Shown here piece after piece: positions 1 through 8,635 of a DNA stretch of 64,000 nt. This DNA is from KBS50 sp042434095 (lineage in GTDB: Bacteria; Actinomycetota; Actinomycetes; Mycobacteriales; Micromonosporaceae). The notes below the pieces were generated by a model. That model did not search any database, had not been told where the DNA came from, and saw only the letters and a list, made by a program, of their open reading frames with translations. Each line of letters starts with the position of its first letter. The first letter of the stretch is position 1. The translations under genes and the position numbers were made by a program. The DNA is taken from contig NZ_JBHLUE010000012.1 of NCBI RefSeq assembly GCF_042434095.1, positions 98,282-162,281 of the forward strand, read 5' to 3'.

Positions 1-114
1 TGGCGGACCGGCGCGGCGGAGGCGTTCACGGTGGCCGACCTGGCCGCGGCGGCCGACGCGGTGGACGCGGTCACCGACGACGCCTGGTCCCGGTGGGGCG
101 GGACGACAGCGTGA
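1..114 (+). CDS. C-terminal end of an unidentified protein
   Basis: An open frame runs from the window edge to a TGA at 112-114 and gives the last 37 residues of a protein that starts outside the window. The visible part is alanine- and aspartate-rich and probably helical. I do not recognise the family. The stop overlaps the GTG of the following phosphotransferase gene by four bases (GTGA), so the two are probably co-transcribed and translationally coupled. Confidence 0.6.
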   Translation, partial: WRTGAAEAFTVADLAAAADAVDAVTDDAWSRWGGTTA

Positions 115-971
115 CCGGCGCGCTGTCCACCGGAGCCGGGCGGGCGCCGCGGTTGGCGGCCGAACGGATGCTGGCCGCCGTCGCCGGCCACACCGGCGTA
201 CGCCTTGACTACCTCGGGCCGTGTTCGGGCGGCGAGGTGGGTGCGGCGTACGTCCGCTGGCCGGACGGGCGGCGGGGCGTGCTGGGCCGGGACCGCCAGG
301 ACGTGGCCGGGCTGGTCCGGCTGGCCGGCGACGCCGGCGTGCCGGTGCCCGGGTACGACCTGGTGGCGCCGCTGGACGGCGGGGGGTGGGCGGTGGTGCA
401 GCGGCTGCTGCCCGGCGCCGCACCGGCCACGGTGGACCGCTCACTGTTCGACGGCCTGCTCGCGATCAACTCCCGGCTGCGCGGGCTGCTGGCGGACCGG
501 GACGACCTGCCGCCCCTGCCGCTGCACCTGCGGTCCAGCGGTCCGGGCTTCTGCGTGCACGAGTCGCTGGCCGGGTACGACCGACGCACCGCCCGGCTGC
601 TGGAGCGGGTCCGCGCGGTGGGGGCCGAGCGGGACGCGGCGGACGGACCGGATCTCGTGCACGCCGACTTCCACCCCGGCAATGTGCTGGTGGATGCCGG
701 CCGGATCACCGGGGTGGTCGACTGGGATGGCGCCGCGCGCGGCGATGGCTGGCTGGATCTGGTGACCCTGCGCTTCGATCTGGCGCTGCGGGCCCCGACG
801 CTCGGGAGTGAGCTGGCGGAGCGGCTGCGGGCCGCCGTGCCACCGGATCGGCTGCGGGCTTACTGGGCGCACATGGCGCTGCGCCAGGTCGACTGGTCGA
901 TCCGGCACCACGGGCCGGCCGAGGTGGACCGGTGGCTGGAGGTCGCCGAGGCCGCCCCGCTGCCCTGGTGA
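111..971 (+). CDS. Aminoglycoside phosphotransferase (APH)/choline-kinase-family protein
   Basis: A kinase-like phosphotransferase of 286 residues with the family signatures in the C-terminal half. The catalytic loop HADFHPGN begins near residue 184 and the metal-binding DWDG near residue 204. Members transfer phosphate from ATP to small hydroxylated substrates, and the substrate here cannot be read from sequence. A GTG at 93 is in frame, but the GTG at 111 overlaps the upstream stop as GTGA, so I prefer 111. The overlap implies an operon with the partial gene before it. Resistance to an antibiotic should not be assumed, because most members of this family are not resistance enzymes. Confidence 0.85.
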   Translation: MTGALSTGAGRAPRLAAERMLAAVAGHTGVRLDYLGPCSGGEVGAAYVRWPDGRRGVLGRDRQDVAGLVRLAGDAGVPVPGYDLVAPLDGGGWAVVQRLLPGAAPATVDRSLFDGLLAINSRLRGLLADRDDLPPLPLHLRSSGPGFCVHESLAGYDRRTARLLERVRAVGAERDAADGPDLVHADFHPGNVLVDAGRITGVVDWDGAARGDGWLDLVTLRFDLALRAPTLGSELAERLRAAVPPDRLRAYWAHMALRQVDWSIRHHGPAEVDRWLEVAEAAPLPW

Positions 972-972
972 C

Positions 973-1947
973 CTACAACTGATCAGTGGATGGCCAGTGC
1001 GGGGGGCGGTGGAGTGACCGGGGTAGCCGCGTCGCCCCGTCGCCGGTGGCCGCGTCGAGCTGGGACTGGGTGAGGAACAGCGCGTCCCGCAGGTCGGCGC
1101 CGGCCAGCCGGGCGCCGCGGGTGTCCGCGCCGGTGAGGTCCGCGCGCCGCAGGTCGGCGCCGCGCAGGTCGGCCCCGATCAGGTACGTCCCGCGCAGGTT
1201 GGCGTTGCGCAGGTCGGCCCCGCGCAGGTCCGCTCCGGCCAGGTCGGCGCCCCGGCGGTTCGCCGGCCGCCGCCCCTTCGTGGCGCGGGCCAGTTCGCTG
1301 GCCCGGGACAGCAGCGGGTTCACCCGGGCCCGCCAGCCGGCGACGTCGGCCGCGAGGATCGCCTCCGGAGTTCCGTCGACCAGCCGGTGCAGCTCGGCCA
1401 GCGCCGCGTCGAGCTGCCGGTGCAGCGGCCGGGCCGCCGGGAAGGTGCGGGCCTCGGTCAGGTACGCGAGCAGCTCGTGCAGCGGCCGCTGCACCGCGAA
1501 GACCGCGAACATCTGCCCGGCGGTGCAGCCGCCCTCACCGGTGCCGCCGCTGTCCGCGGTGCGCTCGCTGCCGGCGGTGTCGGCGGTGTCGGCGGTGTCG
1601 GCGGTGTCGGCGGTGTCGGCGGTCCGCCAGTCTCGGCCGGCGAAGGTGACCTGCGAGGTCCGCTGACCGGCGCCGAAGCAGTCGAACACCGCGCAGCCGG
1701 GGAAGCCCCGCTGCCGCAGCTCCGTGTGGATGCCGCAGCGGAAGTCGGCGCCCAGGTTGGGGCAGGCGCGCCCGGCGGGCTTGTCGATGGCGAAGTCGGC
1801 GGAGGCGGCGAACGCCGGCGCCACGCAGCAGAGCCCGAAGCAGCTGGCGCAGTCGGCGCGGAACCGGTCGGCGCCGGTCCGCAGCTGGATGGGCGTGGGC
1901 AGGGCGATCTCCGTCTCGCAGGCGGTGCAGCGGGCGGGGACCATCAT
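973..1947 (-). CDS. Pentapeptide-repeat protein with Cys-rich N-terminus
   Basis: 324 residues. The N-terminal part has paired cysteines (CTAC at 8-11, CASC and GLCC near 35-42, further single Cys to about 95), which looks like a metal-binding module. The C-terminal third (about 225-290) is a run of A-D/N-L-x-G/R pentapeptides that should form a right-handed quadrilateral beta helix. Between them lies a stretch of repeated Thr-Ala-Asp triplets encoded by a 9-bp tandem repeat. Cys-rich plus pentapeptide proteins of this type are annotated only as hypothetical in actinobacteria and the function is unknown. The stop is two bases from the stop of the convergent phosphotransferase gene. Confidence 0.8.
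   Translation of the reverse strand: MMVPARCTACETEIALPTPIQLRTGADRFRADCASCFGLCCVAPAFAASADFAIDKPAGRACPNLGADFRCGIHTELRQRGFPGCAVFDCFGAGQRTSQVTFAGRDWRTADTADTADTADTADTAGSERTADSGGTGEGGCTAGQMFAVFAVQRPLHELLAYLTEARTFPAARPLHRQLDAALAELHRLVDGTPEAILAADVAGWRARVNPLLSRASELARATKGRRPANRRGADLAGADLRGADLRNANLRGTYLIGADLRGADLRRADLTGADTRGARLAGADLRDALFLTQSQLDAATGDGATRLPRSLHRPPHWPSTDQL
1575..1622. repeat. 9-bp tandem repeat inside the pentapeptide-repeat gene
   Basis: About five perfect copies of a 9-bp unit (GTGTCGGCG read on the plus strand) lie end to end. They encode Thr-Ala-Asp repeats in the minus-strand gene. The period is a multiple of three, so changes in copy number lengthen or shorten a linker without breaking the frame. 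Confidence 0.9.
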
Positions 1948-1983
1948 GGCACCCGCGCCGCCCGCCGCCGTACGGTCCGTGAT

Positions 1984-2763
1984 TCAGGCCTCGTCGGGCG
2001 AGCCGGCCGGGACGGCCTCGAGTTCGTCGAGCCGCCCGGCGCGGCCCCGGCGGGCCGCCCGGTAGCTGGCCGCGCGGATCCGGGCCACCGGCTGCGGCAG
2101 CCACAGGCCGGGCAGCGGATGCAGCACCGGGTCGAACGCCACCGGCGGGTCGACCAGCCCGGCGGGCGGCGGGGTCAGCTCGACGGACCCGAACGGCTGC
2201 CACGCCGACATCGGGGTGGCAGAGGCGAGGGTGAAGCGCAGCAGCGGACCGCCCGCGCCGGCCCGGTGGGCCGCCGGCGCCGGCAGGGCGGCGAAGAGCA
2301 CCGAACCGTGTTCGGACCGGTACGGCGTCAGGGTGGTGTACGGGACGCGGGCGGGATCTCGGCGCGGCAGCATCAGGTGCCGGGCGAAGGGGGCGAGGCC
2401 GGTGGTGGACAGCAGCAGGTCGCTGGGCGAACCGGCCGGACCGGGGAACCGCAGCGCGAGGCCGAGCACGTCCGGCAGCGGGCGCGGCACGCTCAGCCCG
2501 CGGGACAGCCGGGCCACCCCGTACACCTCGCCGGGGCGGGTGAACCAGGCCGGCAGCTCGGCGGCGGTGAGGCCGTGCCGGATCAGCCGGGCCGTGTGGA
2601 CGCTGCCGCGGGTGTGGATGGGCTTGCCGTGGCGCAGCCGGGCCCAGCCATAGAAGGCGCCGGCGAGCAGCGTGGCCGCAGCGGCGGTGGCCGGGCGAAG
2701 CCGGCGATCGTGAGATGGCCCGATCGTCATGCCCCGTCCGGTACCCGGCGCGGCGTTGACCAT
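1984..2763 (-). CDS. Conserved protein, possibly catalase-fold
   Basis: 259 residues from the ATG at 2763; a second ATG gives a start at residue 12. A single hydrophobic segment near residues 25-42 suggests a membrane anchor. The middle of the protein (around 95-125, with DVLGLALRFPG followed by DLLLSTTG) recalls the core strand pattern of heme catalase-like proteins, which combine a GLAVRF-type segment with a following DLL. I cannot see a complete set of heme ligands, so catalase activity is not claimed. It precedes and is divergent from hsp20. The family assignment is weak. Confidence 0.65.
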   Translation of the reverse strand: MVNAAPGTGRGMTIGPSHDRRLRPATAAAATLLAGAFYGWARLRHGKPIHTRGSVHTARLIRHGLTAAELPAWFTRPGEVYGVARLSRGLSVPRPLPDVLGLALRFPGPAGSPSDLLLSTTGLAPFARHLMLPRRDPARVPYTTLTPYRSEHGSVLFAALPAPAAHRAGAGGPLLRFTLASATPMSAWQPFGSVELTPPPAGLVDPPVAFDPVLHPLPGLWLPQPVARIRAASYRAARRGRAGRLDELEAVPAGSPDEA

Positions 2764-2880
2764 GCGCGTCCCGTTCCGCGGTCGTTCTTGAGCAGACCGG
2801 TCCCGCGGCGCCGCCTCCGGCGACGGAGGAGGACCGGGTAGAAGTGACAGACGCCACTTGATGACGCTGCCGGACGGGAG

Positions 2881-2909
2881 TTGACGGCCTCCCGCGAGCG
2901 AGGTAAATA
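2881..2909 (+). promoter_or_regulatory. Sigma-70-type promoter of hsp20
   Basis: The -35 box is TTGACG at 2881-2886 and the -10 box is TAAATA at 2904-2909, with an exact 17-base spacer. Transcription would start near 2915-2917, immediately before the HAIR operator. This is one of the few near-consensus promoters readable in the window. Confidence 0.75.
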
Positions 2910-2919
2910 AGAAGAGGAA

Positions 2920-2940
2920 GTTGAGTCACGGGCACTCAAC
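2920..2940. promoter_or_regulatory. HAIR operator (predicted HspR site) of hsp20
   Basis: The sequence GTTGAGT-N7-ACTCAAC is a perfect dyad. It differs from the published HAIR consensus CTTGAGT-N7-ACTCAAG only at the outermost base of each arm. It sits just after the predicted transcription start and 42 bases before the hsp20 ATG, where a bound repressor would block transcription. HspR, the known HAIR-binding repressor, is not encoded in this window. Confidence 0.8.
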
Positions 2941-2982
2941 TTGAAGCTTCGGAAGACGTGGGAGATTCGAGGAGGCGCAACG

Positions 2983-3408
2983 ATGTTGATGCGTACCGAC
3001 CCCTTCCGCGAGATGGACCGGCTCGCGGAGCAGTTCTTCGGCACCACCGCTCGACCGGCGGTGATGCACCTGGACGCCTACCGGGACGGCGAGTACTTCT
3101 ACGCGGCGTTCGACCTGCCGGGCGTCGACCCGGACAGTATCGACTGCACGGTCGAGCGCAACGTGCTCACCGTGCGTGCCGAGCGGCGCCGGCCCACCGG
3201 CGAGAACGTGGAACTGGTGGCGGCCGAGCGGCCGATGGGCGTGTTCACCCGGCAGCTGTTCCTGGGCGACACCCTGGACACCGACAAGCTGGAGGCCGGC
3301 TACGAGAACGGGGTGCTGACCCTGCGCATCCCGGTCGCCGAGCGGGCCAAGCCGCGCAAGATCTCGGTCACCGCGACGGGAAACGGCCGGCAGCAGATCA
3401 ACGCCTGA
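2983..3408 (+). CDS. hsp20: Hsp20/alpha-crystallin small heat-shock protein
   Basis: 141 residues. The alpha-crystallin domain spans about residues 28-130 and carries the typical AAFDLPGVDPDSI, NVLTVRAER and ENGVLTLRIPV segments, followed by a short basic tail. These ATP-independent holdases bind unfolding proteins and form oligomers. The ATG at 2983 is chosen because GAGGAGG lies at the right distance upstream. The gene stands alone behind its own promoter and HAIR operator and is followed by a strong hairpin, so it is probably a monocistronic heat-shock gene under HspR. Confidence 0.93.
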   Translation: MLMRTDPFREMDRLAEQFFGTTARPAVMHLDAYRDGEYFYAAFDLPGVDPDSIDCTVERNVLTVRAERRRPTGENVELVAAERPMGVFTRQLFLGDTLDTDKLEAGYENGVLTLRIPVAERAKPRKISVTATGNGRQQINA

Positions 3409-3415
3409 ACCGTTC

Positions 3416-3452
3416 CGACGGCGGCGGTCCCGGTGCGGGGCCGCCGCCGTCG
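3416..3452. terminator. Bidirectional hairpin between hsp20 and an MFS gene
   Basis: A 12-bp perfect stem (CGACGGCGGCGG with its complement) encloses a 13-base loop. It lies eight bases after the hsp20 stop and three bases before the stop of the convergent transporter gene. No U-tract follows on either strand, as is common in high-GC actinobacteria. Confidence 0.7.
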
Positions 3453-3454
3453 CG

Positions 3455-4858
3455 TCATCCGTCCACGTTCGCCGCGGTTCCGCCGGTGCGGTGCCCCGCA
3501 GCTGTCGGCCCGTGGCCGGAGGGGGCCGCCGTCCTCGGCCGGTGGGCGGAGGCGGCCGCGGTCGTCGGGCCGTGGGCGGAGCGCGCCGGACCCGCCTTCG
3601 GCATGCCGTACCGCCGCAGGGCCGGCACCCGCCACCCGATCAGCGCCACCGCCGCCACCGTGAGCACACCGCCGGCCGCGACCGCGCCGGGCGCGTTCCA
3701 CCGGGCCGCCGCGACTCCGTGCAGCACGTTGGCCAGCTGCGGCCCGCCCATCAGCACCACCGTGAGCGAGCCCTGGATCCGGCCCCGGAGCGCGTCGTCG
3801 GTGTGCTCCTGCGTGATCGCGTTGCGGGCCGCGCTCAGCACCGCATTGACCGCGCCGCCCAGCAGCAGCGCCACCAGCCCGGTCAGCAGCCACGGCAGCA
3901 GCCCGAGCAGCAGCAGCGTCCCGCCCCATGCCGCGGCGGAGCCAATGAGCAGCGCGCCCTGCCGCCGCGACCGGGTGAATGTGCCGGAGAACAGGCCGGC
4001 CGCGACCACCCCGGCCGGGTACGCGGCGTAGAGCAGCCCCAGCACCATCCCGCCGCCGGGCGGCCCGCCGTAGGTCCGGGCCGCCAGTTCGGGAAACAGC
4101 GCCGACGGCATCCCGAACACCATCGCGGCCAGGTCCACACCCAGCACCGCCAGCAGCAGCCGGTTGGCGGCCAGGTAGCGGAAGCCGGCGAACACCTGCC
4201 TGACCGTGCCCGGCCGCGCCGGCGGCGCGCCGCCAGCCGGTGCCGGCCCCGGGGGCAGGGCCGGCAGCCGCCACACGGCGGTCAGCACCGCCAGCAGGGC
4301 CACCGCGTCGAACAGGTACAGCGTGCGGAGTCCGACCAGCGGGATGAGGGCGCCGGCCAGCAGCGGCCCGAGGACCGAGCCGCCGTACCGGACCAGTGAG
4401 TTGAGGCTGTTCGCAGCCGGCAGCAGGTGGGCGGGGACCAACCGGGGCAGCACCGCGCCGGTCGTGGCCAGGACCCCGCCCAGCGCGAACCCCTGGACCG
4501 CGACCGGGACCAGCAGCGCCGCGACGGACCGGACGCCGAGCGCCGACTGCGCCCACAGCCCCAGGTAGGTCGCGCCCAGGCCGGCGTGCGCGGCCAGCAG
4601 CACCCGCCGCCGGTCGGCCCGGTCGGCCAACGCCCCGGACCACAGCGACGACACCGCGAGGGCGCCGAACGCCACGACGGCCGCCACGGCCACGGCCGCG
4701 GACGATCCGGTCCGGGCATACAGCTGGGTGGGCACGGCGACGGTCGAGAACGAGCCGCCGACCGCGGCCACCGCCGAGGCCAGCCACATCCGCCGGAACG
4801 CCGGCACCGCGAGCGGTCGCCGGTCCATCATGTACGCCCCGATCGAGCCGATTCGCAC
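3455..4858 (-). CDS. MFS transporter, DHA3-like exporter
   Basis: 467 residues with about twelve hydrophobic helices. The N-terminal region FRRMWLASAVAAVGGSFSTV is typical of drug or siderophore exporters of the EntS/DHA3 group. The substrate cannot be inferred. The start is a GTG at 4858, preceded at good spacing by GGAGGAGGGG. The in-frame ATG codons at 4831 and 4828 lack such a site. The C-terminal tail is a degenerate Gly/His/Pro-rich repeat of about 45 residues, which probably extends into the cytoplasm. Confidence 0.85.
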   Translation of the reverse strand: MRIGSIGAYMMDRRPLAVPAFRRMWLASAVAAVGGSFSTVAVPTQLYARTGSSAAVAVAAVVAFGALAVSSLWSGALADRADRRRVLLAAHAGLGATYLGLWAQSALGVRSVAALLVPVAVQGFALGGVLATTGAVLPRLVPAHLLPAANSLNSLVRYGGSVLGPLLAGALIPLVGLRTLYLFDAVALLAVLTAVWRLPALPPGPAPAGGAPPARPGTVRQVFAGFRYLAANRLLLAVLGVDLAAMVFGMPSALFPELAARTYGGPPGGGMVLGLLYAAYPAGVVAAGLFSGTFTRSRRQGALLIGSAAAWGGTLLLLGLLPWLLTGLVALLLGGAVNAVLSAARNAITQEHTDDALRGRIQGSLTVVLMGGPQLANVLHGVAAARWNAPGAVAAGGVLTVAAVALIGWRVPALRRYGMPKAGPARSAHGPTTAAASAHRPRTAAPSGHGPTAAGHRTGGTAANVDG

Positions 4859-5011
4859 CGTACCCCTCCTCCCGCCGGCGCTCGCGGCACCGGCGCCGGC
4901 ACCCGAGGATGCTCGGCCCTGACCCAGGGGAAAGGTCCAGCCCGAAGCCGGACCGCGACCGCCGGGCGCGTCGATTGCGCTCCGGCGGGCCGGCCTGGAA
5001 ATCTCTCTCAC

Positions 5012-6148
5012 ATGTCCGGCTCCCTCGTCTCCGCGCCGACCGCGGCCCCACTCGACCGGTACGGCCCGGCCCTGGACTTCACCGACGCGTGGCTGCGCAA
5101 CCGTCGGCTGTCCGAACACACCCGCACCGCGTACCGGGGCGACGTGGCCGGCTGGCTGAGCTGGTGCGCCCGCCGGGACATGGACCCGCTGCGGGCCACC
5201 TTCCTGGACGTCAACGCGTACGCCCGCGACCTCGAGCGCCCCTCCTCCGCAGCGCAGCCGGAGCCGGGGTTCGCCGGCGGCGAGCACGGGCCCGCCAGAA
5301 CAGCCGCAGCGCAGCCGGAGCCGGGGTTCGCCAGCGGCGAGCACCGGTCCCGCGGAGGTTCCGGGGCGCAGCCCCTCTCCGCGGCGAGCGTGGCCCGGAA
5401 GCTGTCCGCGCTGTCCAGCTGGTACGGCTTCCTGGTCAAGCTCGGCGCGGTGCCGGCCAACCCGGTGGCCGGCGCCGACCGGCCGCGGGTCGACCGGGAC
5501 CACTCGGCCACGGTGGGGCTCACCCCGGCGGAGGTGGACGCGCTGCTGGCGGCCGCGGCCTCGGCCACCGGGGACACCGCCGCCCGCAACCGGGTGGCCG
5601 TGACGCTGCTGGCCGACCTGGGGCTACGGGTCGGGGAACTGGTCTCGCTGGACGTGGAGGACCTGGGTCGGGAGCGGGGGCACCGCAGCGTTCGGTTCGT
5701 CGGCAAGGGTGGCCGGCCGCGCCGGCGGGCCCTCACCCCGGCCGCCGTCGAGGCCGTGGACGCCTACCTGGCGGCCCGAGCCGCGGCCGTGGGGGTGCCG
5801 GCGGGCCGGTTGACCGGGCCGCTGCTGGTCACCGCCAGCGGCGCCCGGCTCGATCGGCACGCGGTGTTCCGGCTGGTCCGCCGGCTGGCCCGGGATGCCG
5901 GCATCCCGGCCTGGGCGTCGCTGTCCCCGCACTCGCTGCGACACGCGTTCGCCACGGCGGCCCGCGCCGAGGGGGTGGCCCTGGAGGACGTGCAGGATGC
6001 CATGGGGCACGCCGACCCGCGCACCACCCGGCGGTACGACCGGGACCGGCACAATCTGGACCGGGATCCGGCGTACGCGATCTGGGCGGCCCGGTCCCGC
6101 CGCTCGCCGGTACCCGGCGACCGACCGGACCCGAGGGAGGAACGATGA
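5012..6148 (+). CDS. Tyrosine recombinase, XerC/XerD-like
   Basis: 378 residues. An N-terminal SAM-like DNA-binding domain covers about 15-150. The catalytic domain follows and shows the full set: Arg in GLRVGEL, Lys in GKGG, HSLRH for His-x-x-Arg, GHADPRTT, and the nucleophile Tyr in RRYDRD. Such enzymes resolve chromosome dimers or integrate mobile DNA. No phage genes are adjacent, so a Xer-type role is possible. A 57-bp in-frame duplication interrupts the N-terminal domain near residues 80-111, where homologues are shorter. The stop overlaps the ATG of the next gene by four bases. Confidence 0.88.
   Translation: MSGSLVSAPTAAPLDRYGPALDFTDAWLRNRRLSEHTRTAYRGDVAGWLSWCARRDMDPLRATFLDVNAYARDLERPSSAAQPEPGFAGGEHGPARTAAAQPEPGFASGEHRSRGGSGAQPLSAASVARKLSALSSWYGFLVKLGAVPANPVAGADRPRVDRDHSATVGLTPAEVDALLAAAASATGDTAARNRVAVTLLADLGLRVGELVSLDVEDLGRERGHRSVRFVGKGGRPRRRALTPAAVEAVDAYLAARAAAVGVPAGRLTGPLLVTASGARLDRHAVFRLVRRLARDAGIPAWASLSPHSLRHAFATAARAEGVALEDVQDAMGHADPRTTRRYDRDRHNLDRDPAYAIWAARSRRSPVPGDRPDPREER
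5248..5344. repeat. Two-copy 57-bp-period repeat inside the recombinase gene
   Basis: A 40-bp block at 5248-5287 recurs at 5305-5344 with a single mismatch (period 57 bp, 19 codons). It encodes AAQPEPGFAGGEH and AAQPEPGFASGEH in the linker of the N-terminal domain. It could be a recent duplication or two copies of a small inserted element that keeps the frame open. Confidence 0.85.
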
Positions 6149-6762
6149 GCAGCACCCCCACCGGCGCCGACCTGGCCGAGCTGGTGGTCCCGGACGTCGC
6201 CGGCTGGCGGGCCTGGCTGGCGGGGCACCACGGCGACTCTCCCGGCGTGTGGCTGGTGCTGGCCCGCAAGGGCACCGTCGAGCCGACCAGCCTCAGCTAC
6301 GACGAGGCGCTGCCGGAGGCGCTGTGCCAGGGCTGGATCGACGGGCAGGTGCAGCGCCGCGACGCCGGCACCTTCCGGCAGCGCTGGACCCCGCGCCGGC
6401 CCCGCAGCCGGTGGTCGGCCCGGAACGTCGCCCTGGCCACCGGACTCATCGAGGCGGGCCGGATGTGTCCGGCCGGGCTCGCCGAGATCGAGCGGGCGAA
6501 GGCCGACGGCCGGTGGGACGCCGCGTACGCCGGCCCGGCCACGGCCCGGGTGCCGGACGATCTGACCGCCGCGCTGGCCGGTCAGCCGCGGGCGGCGGCC
6601 ATGTTCGAGATCCTCACCGCCCAGAACCGGTACGCCATCCTGCACCGGGTCGAGGCGGTGAAGCGGCCGGAGACCCGGGCGCGGCGGATCGCCGACTTCG
6701 TCGCGATGCTGGCCCGCGGCGAGACGGTGTATCCGCAACGGCGGCGGCTGCCGGACAACTGA
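6145..6762 (+). CDS. YdeI/OmpD-associated family protein
   Basis: 205 residues. It shows the YdeI family layout: a W-x-x-WL helix near the start, VWLVLARKG, the LSYDEALPEALCQGWIDGQ core near 50-68, the RWTPRRPRSRWSARN segment near 80-95, and a C-terminal domain with a KRPETRARRI motif. The biochemical role is unknown; some relatives protect against antimicrobial peptides. The SD GAGGGAGG precedes the ATG, which overlaps the stop of the recombinase gene (ATGA). The two are therefore coupled, although no functional link is known. Confidence 0.85.
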   Translation: MSSTPTGADLAELVVPDVAGWRAWLAGHHGDSPGVWLVLARKGTVEPTSLSYDEALPEALCQGWIDGQVQRRDAGTFRQRWTPRRPRSRWSARNVALATGLIEAGRMCPAGLAEIERAKADGRWDAAYAGPATARVPDDLTAALAGQPRAAAMFEILTAQNRYAILHRVEAVKRPETRARRIADFVAMLARGETVYPQRRRLPDN

Positions 6763-6880
6763 CCGCTGGCCGCCGGCCGCGCCGGCTGACCGCTGGCCGC
6801 GCCCGCTGACCGCTGACCGCCGGCCGCGCCCGCTGACCGCCGGCCGCGCCCGCTGACCGCTGACCGCGCCCGCGCCCTGC
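6761..6880. repeat. Degenerate tandem repeat between convergent genes
   Basis: Five to six irregular copies of a unit built from CTGACCGC and GGCCGCGCCCG fill the space between the YdeI-family gene and the acyl-CoA dehydrogenase gene. No gene or hairpin terminator is evident in it. Confidence 0.7.
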
Positions 6881-6928
6881 CGGCGGACCCGGCCGCCACG
6901 GTGGCCGGGCGACCGCCGGCCTCCGCTG

Positions 6929-8635
6929 TCACAGCAGCACCTCGGCATGCCGGTGCGCGTCCACCGCGACGTCCTCGCCGCGCAGCCACCGGCGGGCCCA
7001 CAGCCGGGCCGCCGCCTCGGCCAGCTCGTCGCCCCAGGCCGCCTGCTCGACCAGCAGCGCCGCGGTGAGCGCGTACGCCAGGCGCAGCGCGAGGCCGCGC
7101 GCCCCGGCCAGCACGGCCGGCGAGGCGGGCTCGGCCGCCACCTCGGCTAGGGTGCCGCGCAGCTCGCCGGCGACGCCCGCGAGGGTGTCGGCCAGGGCCG
7201 GGTGCAGCGCCCGGGCCGCCTCCACGGCCGCGTCGATCCGGCTCAGCAGCGGCGCCGCGGCGTCCTCCCGGACGACGGCGCGCAGCACGTCCAGCGCCAG
7301 CACGTTGGTGGTGCCCTCCCAGATCGGCAGCACCTGGGCATCGCGCAGCAGCCGGGGCACCCCGGTGTCCTCCACGTACCCGGCGCCGCCGAAGGCCTCC
7401 ACGTACTCGCTGGCCGAGGCGACGGCCAGCCGGCCGGTGGCCAGCTTGGCCAGCGGCGCCACGATCCGCAGCTCGGTGGCCGCGGCCGGGTCGGACCCGA
7501 CCTCGACCCGACCGAGCAGCCCGAAGGCGTGTCCGGCCAGCACGAACGCGCCGGCCGCGTCGACCGCCAGGGTGGCCAGGGTGGCCGTGTGCAACGGCGA
7601 GTCGGCCAGCGGGCCGCCGGCCACGCGGCGACCGCGGGCGTACGCGACGGCCAGGTCCAGGCCCCGGCGCATGCCGCCGGCCGCGGCCGCGGCGTTGTGC
7701 AGCCGGGTCACCACCACCAGGGTCATGGCCCGGACCAGGCCCGGCTGGCTCGGCTCACCCAGCGGCAGCGCGTACGCGTCGGCCAGGCCGATCTCGGCGG
7801 TGGGCAGGGCGCGGGTGCCGAGCTTGTCCTTGAGCCGGTGGATCCGCACCCCGGGGGCCGGGTCGGCCGGATCCTGGCCGGCCGCCGCGAGCGGCGAGTC
7901 GGCGGCGTAGCGGGGCACCAGGAACGGCGCGAGGACCCGGCTGCCGTCCCCGGCGCCGTCGGGGCGGGCCAGCGCCACGGCCATCGCCGCGTCGGCGGCC
8001 GAGCAGAACCACTTTTCGCCGGTGAGCCGCCAGGAGCCGTCCCCGGCCGGCCGGGCCGTCGTGTCCGAGCGGGCCAGATCGGAGCCGCCCTGCGACTCGG
8101 TCATCCACTGCCCGCTGGTGATCGCCCGGGCCGGGTCGGTGGAGATCAGCCGGGGCAGCCACGCGTCGCGCACCTCGGACGCCACGTCGGGCAGGCTGAG
8201 CAGCGCCGCGGCGCCGTCGGACATCGCCACCGGGCAGGAGAAGGTGGCCGACTCCGGGCCGAACAGGTGCAGCAGGGCGTGCTGAACGACCCGCGCGGCC
8301 GCCCCCCACGTGCCGCGGGCCTCGGGCAGGTAGGGCAGGGCCACCACGGCGTGCCGGGCCGCGGCGTCCCGCTGGGCCCGCCAGCCGGCCGGGGTGTCGA
8401 TCCGGTCGATCCGGGCGCCCCACGGGTCGTACCGGACGAGGGCCGGCGGGTTGGCCTCGGCGTCGGCGTGCGCGGCCCGCAGCGGCCCGGCCACGTCGGC
8501 GGCCAGCGCCACCAGCCGGCCCTTGGCCTCGTCCAGCCCGGTGGCGCCGAGGTGGCGCTCCAACCAGCCGGTGAGCAGACGATCGTCGGCGTACGGATCG
8601 GCGGGCACGGGTGCGGGCTGCACGAAGCGGGGCAT
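6929..8635 (-). CDS. Acyl-CoA dehydrogenase, AidB-like
   Basis: 568 residues, longer than the roughly 380 of a standard acyl-CoA dehydrogenase and close to AidB-type proteins. Recognisable parts are GQWMTESQGGSD near the middle (FAD-binding region), GEKWFCSAAD, the long helical C-terminal domain with EAFGGAGYVEDTGVPRL, and the flavin contact IWEGTTNVLALD. AidB relatives bind DNA or protect it against alkylation, while others oxidise branched acyl-CoA. The two are hard to separate from sequence. The ATG at 8635 has AGGAG seven bases upstream. Confidence 0.88.
   Translation of the reverse strand: MPRFVQPAPVPADPYADDRLLTGWLERHLGATGLDEAKGRLVALAADVAGPLRAAHADAEANPPALVRYDPWGARIDRIDTPAGWRAQRDAAARHAVVALPYLPEARGTWGAAARVVQHALLHLFGPESATFSCPVAMSDGAAALLSLPDVASEVRDAWLPRLISTDPARAITSGQWMTESQGGSDLARSDTTARPAGDGSWRLTGEKWFCSAADAAMAVALARPDGAGDGSRVLAPFLVPRYAADSPLAAAGQDPADPAPGVRIHRLKDKLGTRALPTAEIGLADAYALPLGEPSQPGLVRAMTLVVVTRLHNAAAAAGGMRRGLDLAVAYARGRRVAGGPLADSPLHTATLATLAVDAAGAFVLAGHAFGLLGRVEVGSDPAAATELRIVAPLAKLATGRLAVASASEYVEAFGGAGYVEDTGVPRLLRDAQVLPIWEGTTNVLALDVLRAVVREDAAAPLLSRIDAAVEAARALHPALADTLAGVAGELRGTLAEVAAEPASPAVLAGARGLALRLAYALTAALLVEQAAWGDELAEAAARLWARRWLRGEDVAVDAHRHAEVLL

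Noticed and set aside
1387..2841. Long plus-strand open frame
   Set aside because: It is opposite the pentapeptide-repeat and catalase-fold genes, is Arg/Gly-rich without any domain, and reflects third-position GC bias on the other strand.
4427..5011. N-terminal extension of the recombinase
   Set aside because: It is low-complexity, lies opposite the MFS gene, and the recombinase family starts near the ATG at 5012.
5012..6148. Prophage or integrative element at the first recombinase
   Set aside because: No phage or plasmid genes, tRNA target or base-composition shift are seen around it; a Xer-type or stand-alone recombinase is more likely.
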